The notes under the pieces: generated by a model
The model's database searches: none
What the model was told of the DNA's origin: nothing
What the model saw: the letters and a program-made list of their open reading frames with translations, nothing else
Assembly (NCBI RefSeq): GCF_026013475.1
Contig: NZ_JAPDPH010000002.1
Coordinates: 38,833 to 102,832, forward strand
DNA length: 64,000 nt
From: Micromonospora yasonensis
GTDB lineage: Bacteria > Actinomycetota > Actinomycetes > Mycobacteriales > Micromonosporaceae
Reading direction: 5' to 3'
Made by a program: the position numbers and the translations under genes
Part shown: positions 37,440-46,935 of the stretch, in pieces
Layout: each line of letters opens with the position of its first letter
How positions within the stretch are numbered: position 1 is the first letter of the stretch

Positions 37440-38941
37440 ACCTCTGGGACCCCCGGCTGATGGCCGGGCAGGCGCCGGACGGGCCGGGCCTACTGCGCAA
37501 CTTCGTCGGTGGCTCCTTCGTGGACGCCGGCACCCGGTTCACCAAGCGCAGCCCGGTCACCGGTGCGCCGGTGTTCGAGGTGGTCGAGGCGGACGAGTCC
37601 ACGGTGGACGAAGCGGTGACCGCCGCCCGGGCGGCGCTGCGCGGCCCGTGGGGGCGACTCGGCGAGCGGGAGCGTGCCGAGGTGCTGCGCCGGGTCGCCG
37701 ACGAGCTGGAGCGCCGCTTCGACGACCTGGTCGCCGCCGAGGTGGCGGACACCGGCAAGGCCATCTCCCAGGCCCGTACGCTGGACATTCCGCGCGGCGC
37801 GGCCAACTTCCGGGCGTTCGCCGAGATCGTGGCGACCGCGCCCACCGAGTCGTTCACCACGGTCACCGCGACCGGCGGTCGGGCGTTGAACTACGCGGTC
37901 CGCAAGCCGGTCGGCGTGGTCGCGGTGATCGTGCCGTGGAACCTGCCGCTGCTGCTGCTCACCTGGAAGGTCGCGCCCGCGCTGGCCTGCGGCAACGCGG
38001 TGATCGTGAAGCCCAGCGAGGAGACCCCCGCGTCGGCCACCCTGCTCGCCGAGGTGATGGCCGCCGCCGGCGTGCCGGACGGGGTGTTCAACCTGGTGCA
38101 CGGCTTCGGCCCCGGCTCGGCCGGCGAGTTCCTCACCCGGCACCCGGGCGTCGACGCGATCACGTTCACCGGCGAGTCGGCCACCGGCAGCGCCATCATG
38201 CGGGCCGCGGCGGACGGGGTGAAGGCGGTCAGCTTCGAGCTGGGCGGCAAGAACGCCGGGCTGGTCTTCGCCGACGCCGACCTGGACGCGGCGGTCGCCG
38301 GCTCGGTCCGGTCCAGCTTCACCAACGGCGGTCAGGTGTGCCTCTGCACCGAGCGGATCTACGTGCAGCGGCCGGTGTTCGAGGAGTTCACCGCCCGGCT
38401 GGCCAAGCGCGCCGACGAGTTGGCGTACGGCTGGCCCGCCGACGAGGCGACCGCGAACATGCCGCTGATCTCGCACCCCCACCGGGACAAGGTGCTCGGC
38501 CACTACGAGCTGGCCCGCACCGAGGGCGCCGAGGTGCGTGCCGGGGGCGGCGTGCCGCGCTTCGGCGATGCCCGCGACGGCGGCGCGTACGTGCAGCCGA
38601 CGGTGCTGACCGGGCTCGGGCCGGACGCCCGGACCAACCGGGAGGAGATCTTCGGGCCGGTGGTGCACGTCGCCCCCTTCGACGACGAGGAGGAGGCGTA
38701 CGCCCTGGCCAACGGCACCGACTACGGCCTGGCGGCGACGGTCTGGACCCGGGACGTGGGCCGGGCGCACCGGGCCGGGTCCCGGCTGGACGCCGGCATC
38801 GTCTGGGTGAACACCTGGTTCCTGCGTGACCTGCGCACCCCGTTCGGCGGGGTGAAGGCGTCCGGCATCGGCCGGGAGGGTGGCCTGCACTCGCTCGACT
38901 TCTACTCCGAACTCACCAACGTCTGCGTGGACCTCTCATGA
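37436..38941 (+). CDS. amnC: 2-Aminomuconate 6-semialdehyde dehydrogenase (nbaE/amnC type)
   Basis: The 501-aa aldehyde dehydrogenase oxidises 2-aminomuconic semialdehyde to 2-aminomuconate with NAD. VPWNLPLLLLTWKVAPALA, FELGGKNAGLVFADADLD with the general-base Glu, and the nucleophile Cys in NGGQVCLCTERIYV near residue 302 are present. WVNTWFLRDLRTPFGGVKAS is typical of hydroxymuconic/aminomuconic semialdehyde enzymes. The ATG at 37436 overlaps the kmo stop and has GGGGAGG upstream. Substrate is inferred from context. Confidence 0.9.
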   Translation: MNLWDPRLMAGQAPDGPGLLRNFVGGSFVDAGTRFTKRSPVTGAPVFEVVEADESTVDEAVTAARAALRGPWGRLGERERAEVLRRVADELERRFDDLVAAEVADTGKAISQARTLDIPRGAANFRAFAEIVATAPTESFTTVTATGGRALNYAVRKPVGVVAVIVPWNLPLLLLTWKVAPALACGNAVIVKPSEETPASATLLAEVMAAAGVPDGVFNLVHGFGPGSAGEFLTRHPGVDAITFTGESATGSAIMRAAADGVKAVSFELGGKNAGLVFADADLDAAVAGSVRSSFTNGGQVCLCTERIYVQRPVFEEFTARLAKRADELAYGWPADEATANMPLISHPHRDKVLGHYELARTEGAEVRAGGGVPRFGDARDGGAYVQPTVLTGLGPDARTNREEIFGPVVHVAPFDDEEEAYALANGTDYGLAATVWTRDVGRAHRAGSRLDAGIVWVNTWFLRDLRTPFGGVKASGIGREGGLHSLDFYSELTNVCVDLS

Positions 38942-38994
38942 GTGCGCGTTCGGGGCAGAATGCACGGCGTCAGCGAGCGAAGCGAGGAGCCGGC

Positions 38995-39789
38995 ATGACT
39001 GTCGACATCGAAGCCGCCAACCGGGAACTGGCCGTCGCCCGGCAGGAGGAGAAGCCCTGCCCGCCGCTGCGCGGCCGGCTGCTGCCCGAGGGCGACATCG
39101 AGGCCGCCTACCAGGTGCAGCAGGTCTACACCCGGCAGCGGCTCGGCAAGGGCCACCGCCGGGTGGGCGCGAAGATCGGTCTCACCTCCCGTGCCGTACA
39201 GGAGAACTTCGGCGTCTTCCAGCCCGACTTCGGGGTGCTGTTCGACGACATGGCGGTCGGCGACGGCGTCGAGGTGCCGCTGGGCCGACTGCTCCAGCCC
39301 CGGGTGGAGGCGGAGATCGCGTTCGTGCTCGGCGCCGACCTGCCCGACGAGCGGGTGACGAGCGTCGACCTGATCCGGGCGGTGGACCACGTGCTGCCGG
39401 CCATCGAGATCGTCGACTCGCGGATCGCCGGCTGGGATATCTCCATCGTGGACACCGTCGCGGACAACGCGTCCAGCGGGCTCTTCGTGCTCGGCACCGC
39501 GCCGCGCCGGCTCGCCGACGTCGACCTGCGGCTGTGCGGGATGGTGCTGGAGCACGCCGGTGAGCCGGTCTCGGTCGGAGCCGGCGCGGCCTGCCTCGGC
39601 AACCCGCTGCACGCGCTGGAGTGGCTGGCCGGCACCATGGCCCGCGCGGGCGACCCGCTGCGTGCCGGGGACGTGGTGCTCTCCGGGGCGCTCGGCCCGA
39701 TGGTGCCGGTCACCCCCGGGGCGGCGTACGAGGCGCGGATCTCCGGGCTCGGCTCGGTGCGGACCTGTTTCTCGAGGGAGGCCCGGTGA
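38995..39789 (+). CDS. amnF: 2-Oxopent-4-enoate hydratase (nbaH/amnF type)
   Basis: The 264-aa enzyme belongs to the FAA-hydrolase-like hydratase/decarboxylase family. It adds water to 2-oxopent-4-enoate to give 4-hydroxy-2-oxovalerate. VGAKIGLTSRAVQENFGVFQ, LQPRVEAEIAFVLG with metal-binding Glu residues, and PAIEIVDSRIAGWDISIVDT are family motifs. The ATG at 38995, 5 bp after GAGGAG, is preferred; an ATG at 38938 overlaps the previous stop but adds a basic non-conserved stretch encoded by an AGCGAGCGAAGCGAG-type linker. Confidence 0.88.
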   Translation: MTVDIEAANRELAVARQEEKPCPPLRGRLLPEGDIEAAYQVQQVYTRQRLGKGHRRVGAKIGLTSRAVQENFGVFQPDFGVLFDDMAVGDGVEVPLGRLLQPRVEAEIAFVLGADLPDERVTSVDLIRAVDHVLPAIEIVDSRIAGWDISIVDTVADNASSGLFVLGTAPRRLADVDLRLCGMVLEHAGEPVSVGAGAACLGNPLHALEWLAGTMARAGDPLRAGDVVLSGALGPMVPVTPGAAYEARISGLGSVRTCFSREAR

Positions 39790-39847
39790 GCGCGAGGAGT
39801 AAGCCGGGGTTGCGAGCCCCGCAGTCGCGAACGAAAGGCGGCACAGC

Positions 39848-40780
39848 ATGACAGTCGGGGTGGCGGTGCTCGGGTCGGGCAATATCGGCACCGACCTGAT
39901 GATCAAGGTGCTGCGGCTCAGCACCGAGCTGCGCATGGTCGCGATGGCCGGCATCGACCCGGCGTCCGACGGCCTGGCCCGGGCCCGCCGGCTCGGCGTC
40001 GTGACCACGGCCGACGGCGTGGACGGGCTGGTCGCCATGCCGAAGTTCGCCGACGTCGAGCTGGTCTTCGACGCCACCTCGGCCGGCGCGCACCGGCACC
40101 ACGACGCGGTGCTGCGGGCGCACGGCCGGACCGTGGTCGACCTGACCCCGGCCGCCGTCGGCCCGTACGTGGTGCCGCCGGTCAATTTGGACGAGCACCT
40201 GCACGAACCGAACGTCAACATGGTCACCTGTGGCGGGCAGGCCACGGTGCCGATCGTGCACGCCGTCGGCCGGGTCACCCCGGTCGCGTACGGGGAGATC
40301 GTCGCCTCGATCGCCTCGAAGTCGGCGGGACCGGGCACCCGGGCCAACATCGACGAGTTCACCGAGACCACCGCCCGGGCGATCGAGGTGGTCGGCGGGG
40401 CCGCCCGCGGCAAGGCCATCATCGTGCTGAACCCGGCCGATCCGCCGCTGCTGATGCGGGACACCGTCTACTGCCTCTGCCCGGACGTCGACGCCGACCG
40501 CGCGGCGATCGCCGCCTCGGTGGCCGACATGGTCAAGACCGTGCAGGAGTACGTCCCCGGCTACCGGCTCAAGCAGGACGTGCAGTTCGACCGGGTCGAG
40601 GCGTACGTGCCGGCGTTGGGTCGGCCGTTCACCGGGCTCCAGGTGTCGGTGTTCCTGGAGGTCTCCGGCGCCGGCCACTACCTGCCCGCGTACGCCGGGA
40701 ACCTGGACATCATGACCTCGGCCGCGCTGCGCACCGCGGAGCGGCTGGTCGCCCTGCGCGCGAAGGGGGTCCCGGCATGA
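39848..40780 (+). CDS. mhpF: Acetaldehyde dehydrogenase, acetylating (nbaJ/MhpF type)
   Basis: The 310-aa enzyme converts acetaldehyde to acetyl-CoA with NAD and Co[17 protein letters not shown] near residue 10 binds NAD. The catalytic Cys is in [17 protein letters not shown] near residue 127, and [18 protein letters not shown] is conserved. It forms a channelled complex with the aldolase that follows, with a 4-bp overlap between the genes. A 58-bp linker resembling a dispersed element separates it from the hydratase. Confidence 0.95.
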   Translation: MTVGVAVLGSGNIGTDLMIKVLRLSTELRMVAMAGIDPASDGLARARRLGVVTTADGVDGLVAMPKFADVELVFDATSAGAHRHHDAVLRAHGRTVVDLTPAAVGPYVVPPVNLDEHLHEPNVNMVTCGGQATVPIVHAVGRVTPVAYGEIVASIASKSAGPGTRANIDEFTETTARAIEVVGGAARGKAIIVLNPADPPLLMRDTVYCLCPDVDADRAAIAASVADMVKTVQEYVPGYRLKQDVQFDRVEAYVPALGRPFTGLQVSVFLEVSGAGHYLPAYAGNLDIMTSAALRTAERLVALRAKGVPA

Positions 40781-41838
40781 CCGACCTCTACATCCAGGAC
40801 GTGACGCTGCGCGACGGCATGCACGCCATCGCCCACCGGTACACGGTGGACCAGGTACGCACCATCGCCGCCGCGCTGGACGCCGCCGGGGTGGCCGCGA
40901 TCGAGGTGGCGCACGGCGACGGGCTCGCCGGCTCCAGCGTCAACTACGGCCACGGCGCGGCCGCCGACGCCGACTGGATCTCCGCCGCCGCCGAGGTGCT
41001 GACCACCGCGAAGCTCACCACCCTGCTGCTGCCCGGCATCGGCACCATCGCCGACCTGAAGGCGGCGAAGGCGCTCGGGGTGACCAGCGTGCGGATCGCC
41101 ACCCACTGCACCGAGGCGGACATCTCCGCGCAGCACATCTCCTGGGCCCGGGAGAACGGCATGGACGTCTCCGGGTTCCTGATGATGTCGCACATGAACG
41201 ACCCGGCCGGGCTGGCCGCCCAGGCCAAACTCATGGAGTCGTACGGCGCGCACTGCGTCTACGTCACCGACTCCGGTGGCCGGCTGCTGATGTCCGACGT
41301 GGCGGCGCGGGTCGACGCGTACCGGCAGGTGCTCGAACCGGAGACCCAGATCGGCATCCACGCCCACCACAACCTGTCGCTCGGCGTGGCCAACAGTGTG
41401 GTGGCGGTCGAGCACGGCCGGATCCTCGGCGCCACCCCGGCCGGCCCGGACGCCGCGCACGGACGGACCGTCCGGGTGGACGCCTCCCTGGCCGGCATGG
41501 GTGCCGGGGCCGGCAACGCCCCGCTGGAGGTCTTCGTCGCGGTCGCCGAACTGCACGGCTGGAAGCACGGCTGCGACGTGTTCGCGCTGATGGACGCGGC
41601 CGACGACATCGTCCGTCCGCTGCAGGACCGGCCGGTCCAGGTGGACCGGGAGACGCTCTCCCTCGGCTACGCGGGGGTCTACTCCAGCTTCCTGCGGCAC
41701 GCCGAGCGCGCCTCGGCGAAGTACGGCGTGGATGTCCGCTCGATCCTGGTGGAGCTGGGCCGGCGGCGGATGGTCGGCGGCCAGGAGGACATGATCGTGG
41801 ACGTGGCGCTCGACCTGGCCGGCAAGGAGAACTCATGA
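40777..41838 (+). CDS. mhpE: 4-Hydroxy-2-oxovalerate aldolase (nbaI/MhpE type)
   Basis: The 353-aa DRE-TIM barrel enzyme splits 4-hydroxy-2-oxovalerate to pyruvate and acetaldehyde. [17 protein letters not shown] near residue 7 contains the DRE-like metal and base residues. [19 protein letters not shown] and [16 protein letters not shown] supply the metal-binding His pair. The C-terminal domain contacts the acetaldehyde dehydrogenase for tunnelling. It overlaps both neighbours by 4 bp. Confidence 0.95.
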   Translation: MTDLYIQDVTLRDGMHAIAHRYTVDQVRTIAAALDAAGVAAIEVAHGDGLAGSSVNYGHGAAADADWISAAAEVLTTAKLTTLLLPGIGTIADLKAAKALGVTSVRIATHCTEADISAQHISWARENGMDVSGFLMMSHMNDPAGLAAQAKLMESYGAHCVYVTDSGGRLLMSDVAARVDAYRQVLEPETQIGIHAHHNLSLGVANSVVAVEHGRILGATPAGPDAAHGRTVRVDASLAGMGAGAGNAPLEVFVAVAELHGWKHGCDVFALMDAADDIVRPLQDRPVQVDRETLSLGYAGVYSSFLRHAERASAKYGVDVRSILVELGRRRMVGGQEDMIVDVALDLAGKENS

Positions 41839-42608
41839 TCGGACCGGACATCGCGGGCATCGCGGAGAAGCTGGGCGCGGCGGCGGACACGGCCACCGCG
41901 ATCCCGCAGCTCGCCGCCGAGACCGGCCTCGACGTGGACACCGCGTACGCGGTGCAGACCGCGCTGCTGCAGCGCCGCCTCGACCGGGGCGAGCGGCTGG
42001 TCGGGCTGAAGATGGGGCTGACCAGCAAGGCGAAGATGGCCCAGGTCGGGGTGAACGAGGTGATCTGGGGCCGGCTCACCGACGTGATGCGGGTGCCCGA
42101 CGGCGGCACCGTCGACGTCGCCGACTTCATCCACCCCCGGGTCGAGCCCGAGGTGGCGTTCCTGCTGGACCGTCTGCCCGAGGCCGGTGAGCCGCTCGCC
42201 GCGTTCACCGACGCGGTCCGCGCGGTCGCGCCGGCGATCGAGCTGATCGACTCCCGGTACGCCAACTTCACCTTCTCCCTGCCGGATGTCGTCGCCGACA
42301 ACACCTCGGCCGCCGCGTTCGTCGTCGGGCCCTGGTCTCCGGTGCCGGACGGCCTGGACAACCTCGGCGTGCTGCTGGAGATCGACGGCCGGGTGGCGCA
42401 GGTCGGTTCGACCGCCGCGATCCTCGGTGACCCGCGTCGCGCCCTCGACGAGGGCATCCGTCTCGCCGGCCGGCACGGGGTCCGGCTGCGCGAGGGCTGG
42501 GTCTTCCTGGCCGGGGCGGCCACCGCCGCCGTGCCGCTGCGCCCCGGCGCCCACGTCCGGGCCGTCGTCGAGAAGCTCGGCGCCGTGTCGTTGAAGGCGG
42601 CGGCGTGA
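41835..42608 (+). CDS. amnE: 2-Oxo-3-hexenedioate (4-oxalocrotonate) decarboxylase (nbaG/amnE type)
   Basis: The 257-aa protein is a second member of the FAA-hydrolase-like family in this operon. Motifs include [34 protein letters not shown] and [20 protein letters not shown]. The last segment is typical of the decarboxylase branch rather than the hydratase. It removes CO2 from 2-oxohex-3-enedioate after aminomuconate deamination. It overlaps both neighbouring genes by 4 bp. Confidence 0.9.
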   Translation: MIGPDIAGIAEKLGAAADTATAIPQLAAETGLDVDTAYAVQTALLQRRLDRGERLVGLKMGLTSKAKMAQVGVNEVIWGRLTDVMRVPDGGTVDVADFIHPRVEPEVAFLLDRLPEAGEPLAAFTDAVRAVAPAIELIDSRYANFTFSLPDVVADNTSAAAFVVGPWSPVPDGLDNLGVLLEIDGRVAQVGSTAAILGDPRRALDEGIRLAGRHGVRLREGWVFLAGAATAAVPLRPGAHVRAVVEKLGAVSLKAAA

Positions 42609-43072
42609 GCGAGCGGAGCGCGCGAACCATTCGGCTCAGCAGCGTGAGCGGGCAGGCCCGGGTCGTCGCCGGCAAGGCCGTGCCGCGCGGGGCGTTCCCG
42701 CACGTCAAGGTGGCCGGTGGGTTCGTCTTCGTCTCGGGTACGTCGTCGCGCCGGCCGGACAACACCTTCGCGGGCGTCTCGGTGGACGAGTTCGGCACCA
42801 CCGACCTGGACATCCGGGCGCAGACCCGGGCCGTGATCGAGAACATCCGGGACCTGCTGCGCTCGGTCGGCGCCGACCTGGCCGACCTCGTGCAGGTCAC
42901 CAGCTACCTGGTCAACATGAACGACTTCGGTGGCTACAACGAGGTGTGGGCGGAGTTCTTCGACGCCACCGGGCCGACCCGGACCACGGTGGCGGTGCAC
43001 CAGCTTCCGCATCCGCACCTGCTGATCGAGATGCAGGCCGTGGCCCTACTTCCGTCGGGAGGTCCGTCATGA
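42605..43072 (+). CDS. amnD: 2-Aminomuconate deaminase (RidA family, nbaF/amnD type)
   Basis: The 155-aa RidA/YjgF-fold protein deaminates 2-aminomuconate to 4-oxalocrotonate. [20 protein letters not shown] near residue 37 and [20 protein letters not shown] with [19 protein letters not shown] are family segments. [15 protein letters not shown] ends the domain with the conserved acidic residue. The N-terminal 15 residues come from a GCGAGCGGAGCGCG-like linker. Start GTG at 42605 overlaps the decarboxylase stop. Confidence 0.9.
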   Translation: MSERSARTIRLSSVSGQARVVAGKAVPRGAFPHVKVAGGFVFVSGTSSRRPDNTFAGVSVDEFGTTDLDIRAQTRAVIENIRDLLRSVGADLADLVQVTSYLVNMNDFGGYNEVWAEFFDATGPTRTTVAVHQLPHPHLLIEMQAVALLPSGGPS

Positions 43073-43593
43073 GTGAGATCGCCGAGCCGTTCAGCTTCTC
43101 CGGCTGGATCGGGGAGAACCAGCACCTACTCAAGCCGCCGGTGGGCAACAAGGAGATGCTGCCGGGCAGTGACGACTTCATCGTCATGGTGGTGGGCGGC
43201 CCGAACCAGCGCACCGACTTCCACGTCGACCCGTACGAGGAGTTCTTCTACCAGGTCAAGGGCAACATGCACATCAACCTGATGCTCCCCGAGGGGCCGC
43301 GTACGGTGCACGTGCGCGAGGGTCAGATGTGGATGCTGCCGCGCAACACCCCGCACTCCCCGCAGCGGCCGGAGGCCGGCTCGATCGGCATGGTGATCGA
43401 GCGGGTCCGCGAGGAGGGCACGCTGGAGAAGTTCCAGTGGTACTGCCCACAGTGCAGCCACAAGGTGCACGAGGTGGAACTCCAGGTCCGCGACATCGCC
43501 GCCGACCTACCCCCGGTCTTCTCGGCGTTCTACGCCGACGAGAAGGCCCGCACCTGCACCAACTGCGGCGCGCTGCACCCGGGCAAGGGCTGA
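43069..43593 (+). CDS. nbaC: 3-Hydroxyanthranilate 3,4-dioxygenase
   Basis: The 174-aa cupin opens the 3-hydroxyanthranilate ring to 2-amino-3-carboxymuconate semialdehyde. Catalytic Fe ligands lie in [17 protein letters not shown] (His, Glu) and in NTPHSPQRP (His). Bacterial-type C-terminal rubredoxin-like Cys pairs are present: [12 protein letters not shown] and [10 protein letters not shown]. Length and motifs are typical of bacterial enzymes. The ATG at 43069 overlaps the deaminase stop and follows GGGAGG. Confidence 0.96.
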   Translation: MSEIAEPFSFSGWIGENQHLLKPPVGNKEMLPGSDDFIVMVVGGPNQRTDFHVDPYEEFFYQVKGNMHINLMLPEGPRTVHVREGQMWMLPRNTPHSPQRPEAGSIGMVIERVREEGTLEKFQWYCPQCSHKVHEVELQVRDIAADLPPVFSAFYADEKARTCTNCGALHPGKG

Positions 43594-44597
43594 TGCGCGG
43601 ACCGGTCGTGGACGTGCACACGCACGTCGTACCGAAGGGGTGGCCGGATCTCGCCGCCGCGTGCGGCGGGTCCGGCTGGCCCTGGCTGCGGGTGGACTCC
43701 GAGCGCGCCGCCATGATCATGGTGGGCGAGACGGAGTTCCGCCCGATCGGCGCGGAGTGCTGGGACGCGGAGACCCGGCTGGCCGACATGGCCGCCGACG
43801 GCGTCGACGTGCAGGTGGTCTCACCCACCCCGGTCTTCTTCAGCTACGACCGGCCGGCCGACCAGGCCGTCAAGGTGGCCCGGATCTTCAACGACCGCAC
43901 GCTGGAGGTCACCGCGGCCGGGGGCGACCGGCTGGTGCCGTTCTGCCAGGTGCCGTTGCAGGACCCGGACCTGGCCTGCGCGGAGCTGGACCGGTGCCTG
44001 GCGGCCGGCCACGTCGGGGTGGAGATCGGCAACCACGTGGGTGACCGGGATCTCGACGACGCCGGCATCGTGCAGTTCCTGACCCACTGCGCGCGAGTCG
44101 GCGCGCCGGTCTTCGTGCACCCCTGGGACATGCCGGGCGGTCCGCGGCTCGACCGCTGGATGGCCCGTTGGCTGACCGGGATGCCGGCCGAGACGCACCT
44201 GTCGGTGCTGGCGCTCATCCTCGGCGGGGTGTTCGACCGGGTGCCGGAGACGCTGCGGATCTGCTTCGCGCACGGCGGCGGCAGCTTCCCGTTCTGGCTG
44301 GGCCGCGCCGACAACGCCTGGCACCGCCGGGGCGACCTGGTACGCGGCGCCTCCACCGCCCCGCCCAGCGCCTACGTCGACCGGTTCTGCGTCGACTCGG
44401 TGGTCTTCGACCCGGCCGCGTTGCGGCTGCTGGTCGACACCATGGGCGAGGACCGGGTGCTGGTCGGCAGCGACTACCCGTACCCGCTGGGGGAACGGCC
44501 GGTCGGCCAGGTGGTCCGCAAGGCCGACTTCCTCACCGCCGACCAGCGCGACAAGCTCCTGTCCCGCAACGCCCTGCACTTCCTCGGCCGGCGCTGA
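43593..44597 (+). CDS. nbaD: 2-Amino-3-carboxymuconate-6-semialdehyde decarboxylase (ACMSD, nbaD)
   Basis: The 334-aa amidohydrolase-superfamily zinc enzyme decarboxylates ACMS to 2-aminomuconate semialdehyde. The metal motif VDVHTHVVPKGWPDL is at residue 6. VGVEIGNHVGDRDLDD, VFVHPWDM near residue 171, CFAHGGGSFPFWLGR near residue 227 and VLVGSDYPYPLGE near residue 290 complete the site and are specific to ACMSD. The start overlaps the previous stop as TGATG. It is the last recognised pathway gene. Confidence 0.95.
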   Translation: MRGPVVDVHTHVVPKGWPDLAAACGGSGWPWLRVDSERAAMIMVGETEFRPIGAECWDAETRLADMAADGVDVQVVSPTPVFFSYDRPADQAVKVARIFNDRTLEVTAAGGDRLVPFCQVPLQDPDLACAELDRCLAAGHVGVEIGNHVGDRDLDDAGIVQFLTHCARVGAPVFVHPWDMPGGPRLDRWMARWLTGMPAETHLSVLALILGGVFDRVPETLRICFAHGGGSFPFWLGRADNAWHRRGDLVRGASTAPPSAYVDRFCVDSVVFDPAALRLLVDTMGEDRVLVGSDYPYPLGERPVGQVVRKADFLTADQRDKLLSRNALHFLGRR

Positions 44598-44647
44598 CGG
44601 TCGTGTCGGGCCGCGCACGCGGCGGCCCGGCACGGCAGGATGAGGGT

Positions 44648-46111
44648 ATGGCCGAGCCGCACGACCTGACTGCCCTGGAACAGGCCGACGCGATCCGCCG
44701 GGGCGAACTGTCCAGCGTGGAACTGGTCGAGCACCACCTGCGCCGGGTCGACGCGCTCGGCGACACCGTCGGCGCGTTCGTCACCGTCACGCCGGACCGG
44801 GCCCGGGCGGCGGCCCGAGCCGCCGACGCGGTGCCGGCGGACGAGCGCGGGCCGCTGCACGGCGTACCGACGGCCATCAAGGACCTGACACTCACCGCCG
44901 GGGTACGCACCACCTTCGGCTCGGCCGCGTTCGCCGACTTCGTGCCCCCGATCGACGCCGACGTGGTCCGGTTCATCGCCGCCGCCGGGCTGGTCAGCCT
45001 CGGCAAGACCACCACCTCGGAGCTGGGCTGCTCGCTCTACTCGGAGGGGCTGGTGGCGCCGCCGGCGCGCAACCCGTGGGACCTCGCGTACACGGCGGGC
45101 GGGTCCAGCGGCGGCGCGGCGGCCGCCGTGGCGGCCGGGCTGGTACCGGTGGCGCAGGGCTCCGACGGCGGCGGCTCGCTGCGCATCCCGGCGGCGCTGT
45201 GCGGCCTGGTCGGCTACAAGCCGAGCCGGGGGCTGGTCTCCGGTGGACCGCTCGGCTTCGGCGCGTTCGGGCTGCCCACCAACGGGCCGCTCGGGCGCAC
45301 CGTGGCCGACGTGGCCGCGCTGCTCGACGTGCTGGCCCGCCCGGTGCCCGGCGAGCCGTACCTGCCGCCGGCCGCGCCCGCCGGCGGCTATCTGGCCGCC
45401 GCCCGCGAGGCGGCCCCGCGCCGGTTGCGGATCGGTCGGTTCATCACCCCGATGCTCGCCGACGAGCCGGTCCACCCCGACTGCGTGGCCGCCGTCGACC
45501 GGGCCGCCGAACTGCTCGCCGCGGCCGGGCACGAGGTGGTCGAGGTCCCCGCGCCGCTCGGTCCCGCGGCCTGGCCGCTCTTCGAGACCGTCTGGTACGT
45601 CCTGGCGCTCTCCCCGGTGCCGCCCGAGCGGGAGAGCGACCTGCTGCCGCTGACCCGGTTCCTCCGCGAGCGGGGCGCTGCGGTCGGCGCCGGTCCGCTG
45701 ATGGCCGCGCTCGGCGAACTCCAGGCCCAGGTACGCCTCGGGGTCCGCCGTACCGCCGGATGCGACCTGCTGCTCTGCCCGGCCCTGGCCGCGCCGCAGG
45801 CGTCGGTCGGCGCGTTCGCCGCCCTCGATCCGGCGGAGGATTTCGACCGGCAGCGTCGGTTCTCGCCGTACTGCGCCATTTTCAACGTGACCGGTGATCC
45901 GTCCGTTTCGCTGCCGCTCGGCCGGACGGTCGACGGGATGCCGGTCGGGGTGCTGCTCACCGGCCGGTACGGCGACGACGCGACATTGATAGCCACTGCC
46001 GCGCAACTGGAGCACGGCTGTGGCGGATGGGATCAGCACCCCGCAATCTGGCGGGCGGTCGGCTCCGCTAACGTGAACAGCACAAGCGGCGTCGGGCACC
46101 CGTCGACATGA
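44648..46111 (+). CDS. Amidase signature family enzyme (possible N-formylkynurenine deformylase)
   Basis: The 487-aa enzyme has the Ser-cisSer-Lys triad. Lys is in PTAIKDLTL near residue 77, the cis-Ser region is [14 protein letters not shown] near residue 153, and the nucleophile lies in [13 protein letters not shown] near residue 175 (usually GSDTGGS). It lies 50 bp after nbaD on the same strand, and its stop overlaps the next gene. It is not a GatA: the partner genes are absent. Because kynB is missing from this operon, a formamidase role is a reasonable but untested inference. Confidence 0.8.
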   Translation: MAEPHDLTALEQADAIRRGELSSVELVEHHLRRVDALGDTVGAFVTVTPDRARAAARAADAVPADERGPLHGVPTAIKDLTLTAGVRTTFGSAAFADFVPPIDADVVRFIAAAGLVSLGKTTTSELGCSLYSEGLVAPPARNPWDLAYTAGGSSGGAAAAVAAGLVPVAQGSDGGGSLRIPAALCGLVGYKPSRGLVSGGPLGFGAFGLPTNGPLGRTVADVAALLDVLARPVPGEPYLPPAAPAGGYLAAAREAAPRRLRIGRFITPMLADEPVHPDCVAAVDRAAELLAAAGHEVVEVPAPLGPAAWPLFETVWYVLALSPVPPERESDLLPLTRFLRERGAAVGAGPLMAALGELQAQVRLGVRRTAGCDLLLCPALAAPQASVGAFAALDPAEDFDRQRRFSPYCAIFNVTGDPSVSLPLGRTVDGMPVGVLLTGRYGDDATLIATAAQLEHGCGGWDQHPAIWRAVGSANVNSTSGVGHPST

Positions 46112-46473
46112 TCGTCCACCCGACCCGGAAGATTCCTGGTCTCTCTTTCCGCCTGGGGGCGTTGGGATTGTCTGTTACCGACACGTTGGTGCTCTTCGTC
46201 GGCGTCCCGGCGGCCGCGGTGCTGGTGATCGCCGGCCTGGCGTACGCCGGCAGTCGTGGCGCCGGTGGTGGCGGTGCCAAGCGCTACCGGCCGGGCCGGC
46301 CCTTCGACTTCACTCCGGTCTGGTTCCTGGGCCGTCCGGAGCAGCTGGCCGACTCGGCCGGCACCGCACTGGCCGCCGGGGCGCAGGCGCCGGCGCTGAC
46401 CAGCCGCAAGCAGGAGCAGGCCGGCCGGGAGGCACCGGCCGGTGGAACCGGAGGCGCAAGTGACCGTTGGTGA
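46108..46473 (+). CDS. Single-pass membrane protein, conserved hypothetical
   Basis: The 121-aa protein has one helix, TLVLFVGVPAAAVLVIAGLA, near residues 27-46. A basic Gly-rich segment and RPFDFTPVWFLGRPEQL follow, a conserved actinobacterial motif as I recall. The rest is a low-complexity Ala/Gly/Gln tail. The ATG at 46108 overlaps the amidase stop, but a TTG start at SVTDTLV (about residue 22) would match homologues better. It overlaps the next gene by 14 bp. Function unknown. Confidence 0.65.
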   Translation: MIVHPTRKIPGLSFRLGALGLSVTDTLVLFVGVPAAAVLVIAGLAYAGSRGAGGGGAKRYRPGRPFDFTPVWFLGRPEQLADSAGTALAAGAQAPALTSRKQEQAGREAPAGGTGGASDRW

Positions 46474-46873
46474 GAAGCACGCCGTGACGGGGACCGGTAC
46501 CCCGCCCCAGGTGCTGGACGGGCCCTTCTCGACCCGTCAGCTGCTCCGCATCGACGAGGCGCTCCGGCTGGCCGACCAGGGGACCGGCCTGGTCTTCTCG
46601 GTCTATGTGGGCGGCCTCGACGAGCCGATCCGGGAACACGCCGAGCGGCTGCACCGGCAGCTCGCCGAGCCGGACAAGTCCGTGCTGATCGCCGTGTCGC
46701 CCAACCAGCGGCAGCTGGAGATCGTCACCGGCAAGTACGCCCGCAAGCGCATCCCGGACACGTACGCCAAGCTCGCCGCACTCTCCATGGTGGCGTCCTT
46801 CGGCGGCGGCGACCTGGCCGGCGGCATCATCCAGGGCCTCGACCAGCTCGCCAGCCACGCCGGCAAGGGCTGA
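46460..46873 (+). CDS. DUF5130 (TPM-like) domain protein
   Basis: The 137-aa protein has the actinobacterial DUF5130 pattern: PFSTRQLLRIDEALRLAD, GLVFSVYVGGLDEP, VLIAVSPNQRQLEIVTG and a C-terminal LAALSMVASFGGGDLAGGI. The fold resembles TPM-phosphatase domains, and membrane-protein partners are usual, which fits the preceding gene. GGAGG ends 5 bp before the GTG at 46460, which decides it over the GTG at 46442. It is followed by a strong terminator. Confidence 0.75.
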   Translation: MTVGEKHAVTGTGTPPQVLDGPFSTRQLLRIDEALRLADQGTGLVFSVYVGGLDEPIREHAERLHRQLAEPDKSVLIAVSPNQRQLEIVTGKYARKRIPDTYAKLAALSMVASFGGGDLAGGIIQGLDQLASHAGKG

Positions 46874-46891
46874 CCCCTTCCGGTACGACGA

Positions 46892-46925
46892 AGCCCGGCC
46901 CGCGAACCGCGGGCCGGGCTCTTTC
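46892..46925 (+). terminator. Rho-independent terminator ending the kyn-amidase transcript
   Basis: AGCCCGGCCCGCG and CGCGGGCCGGGCT form a perfect 13-bp stem with a 3-nt AAC loop, followed by CTTTCG. It is the first convincing terminator after kynA, so one transcript could run from 33935 to here. Confidence 0.85.
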
Positions 46926-46935
46926 GTGTCGTCGC

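Noticed and set aside
38995..42608. Two hydratase/decarboxylase paralogues as a simple duplication
   Set aside because: They differ at family-specific segments and both steps are needed in the meta-cleavage pathway.
44648..46111. GatA subunit of aspartyl/glutamyl-tRNA amidotransferase
   Set aside because: No gatB or gatC nearby, and the sequence follows general amidases rather than GatA.
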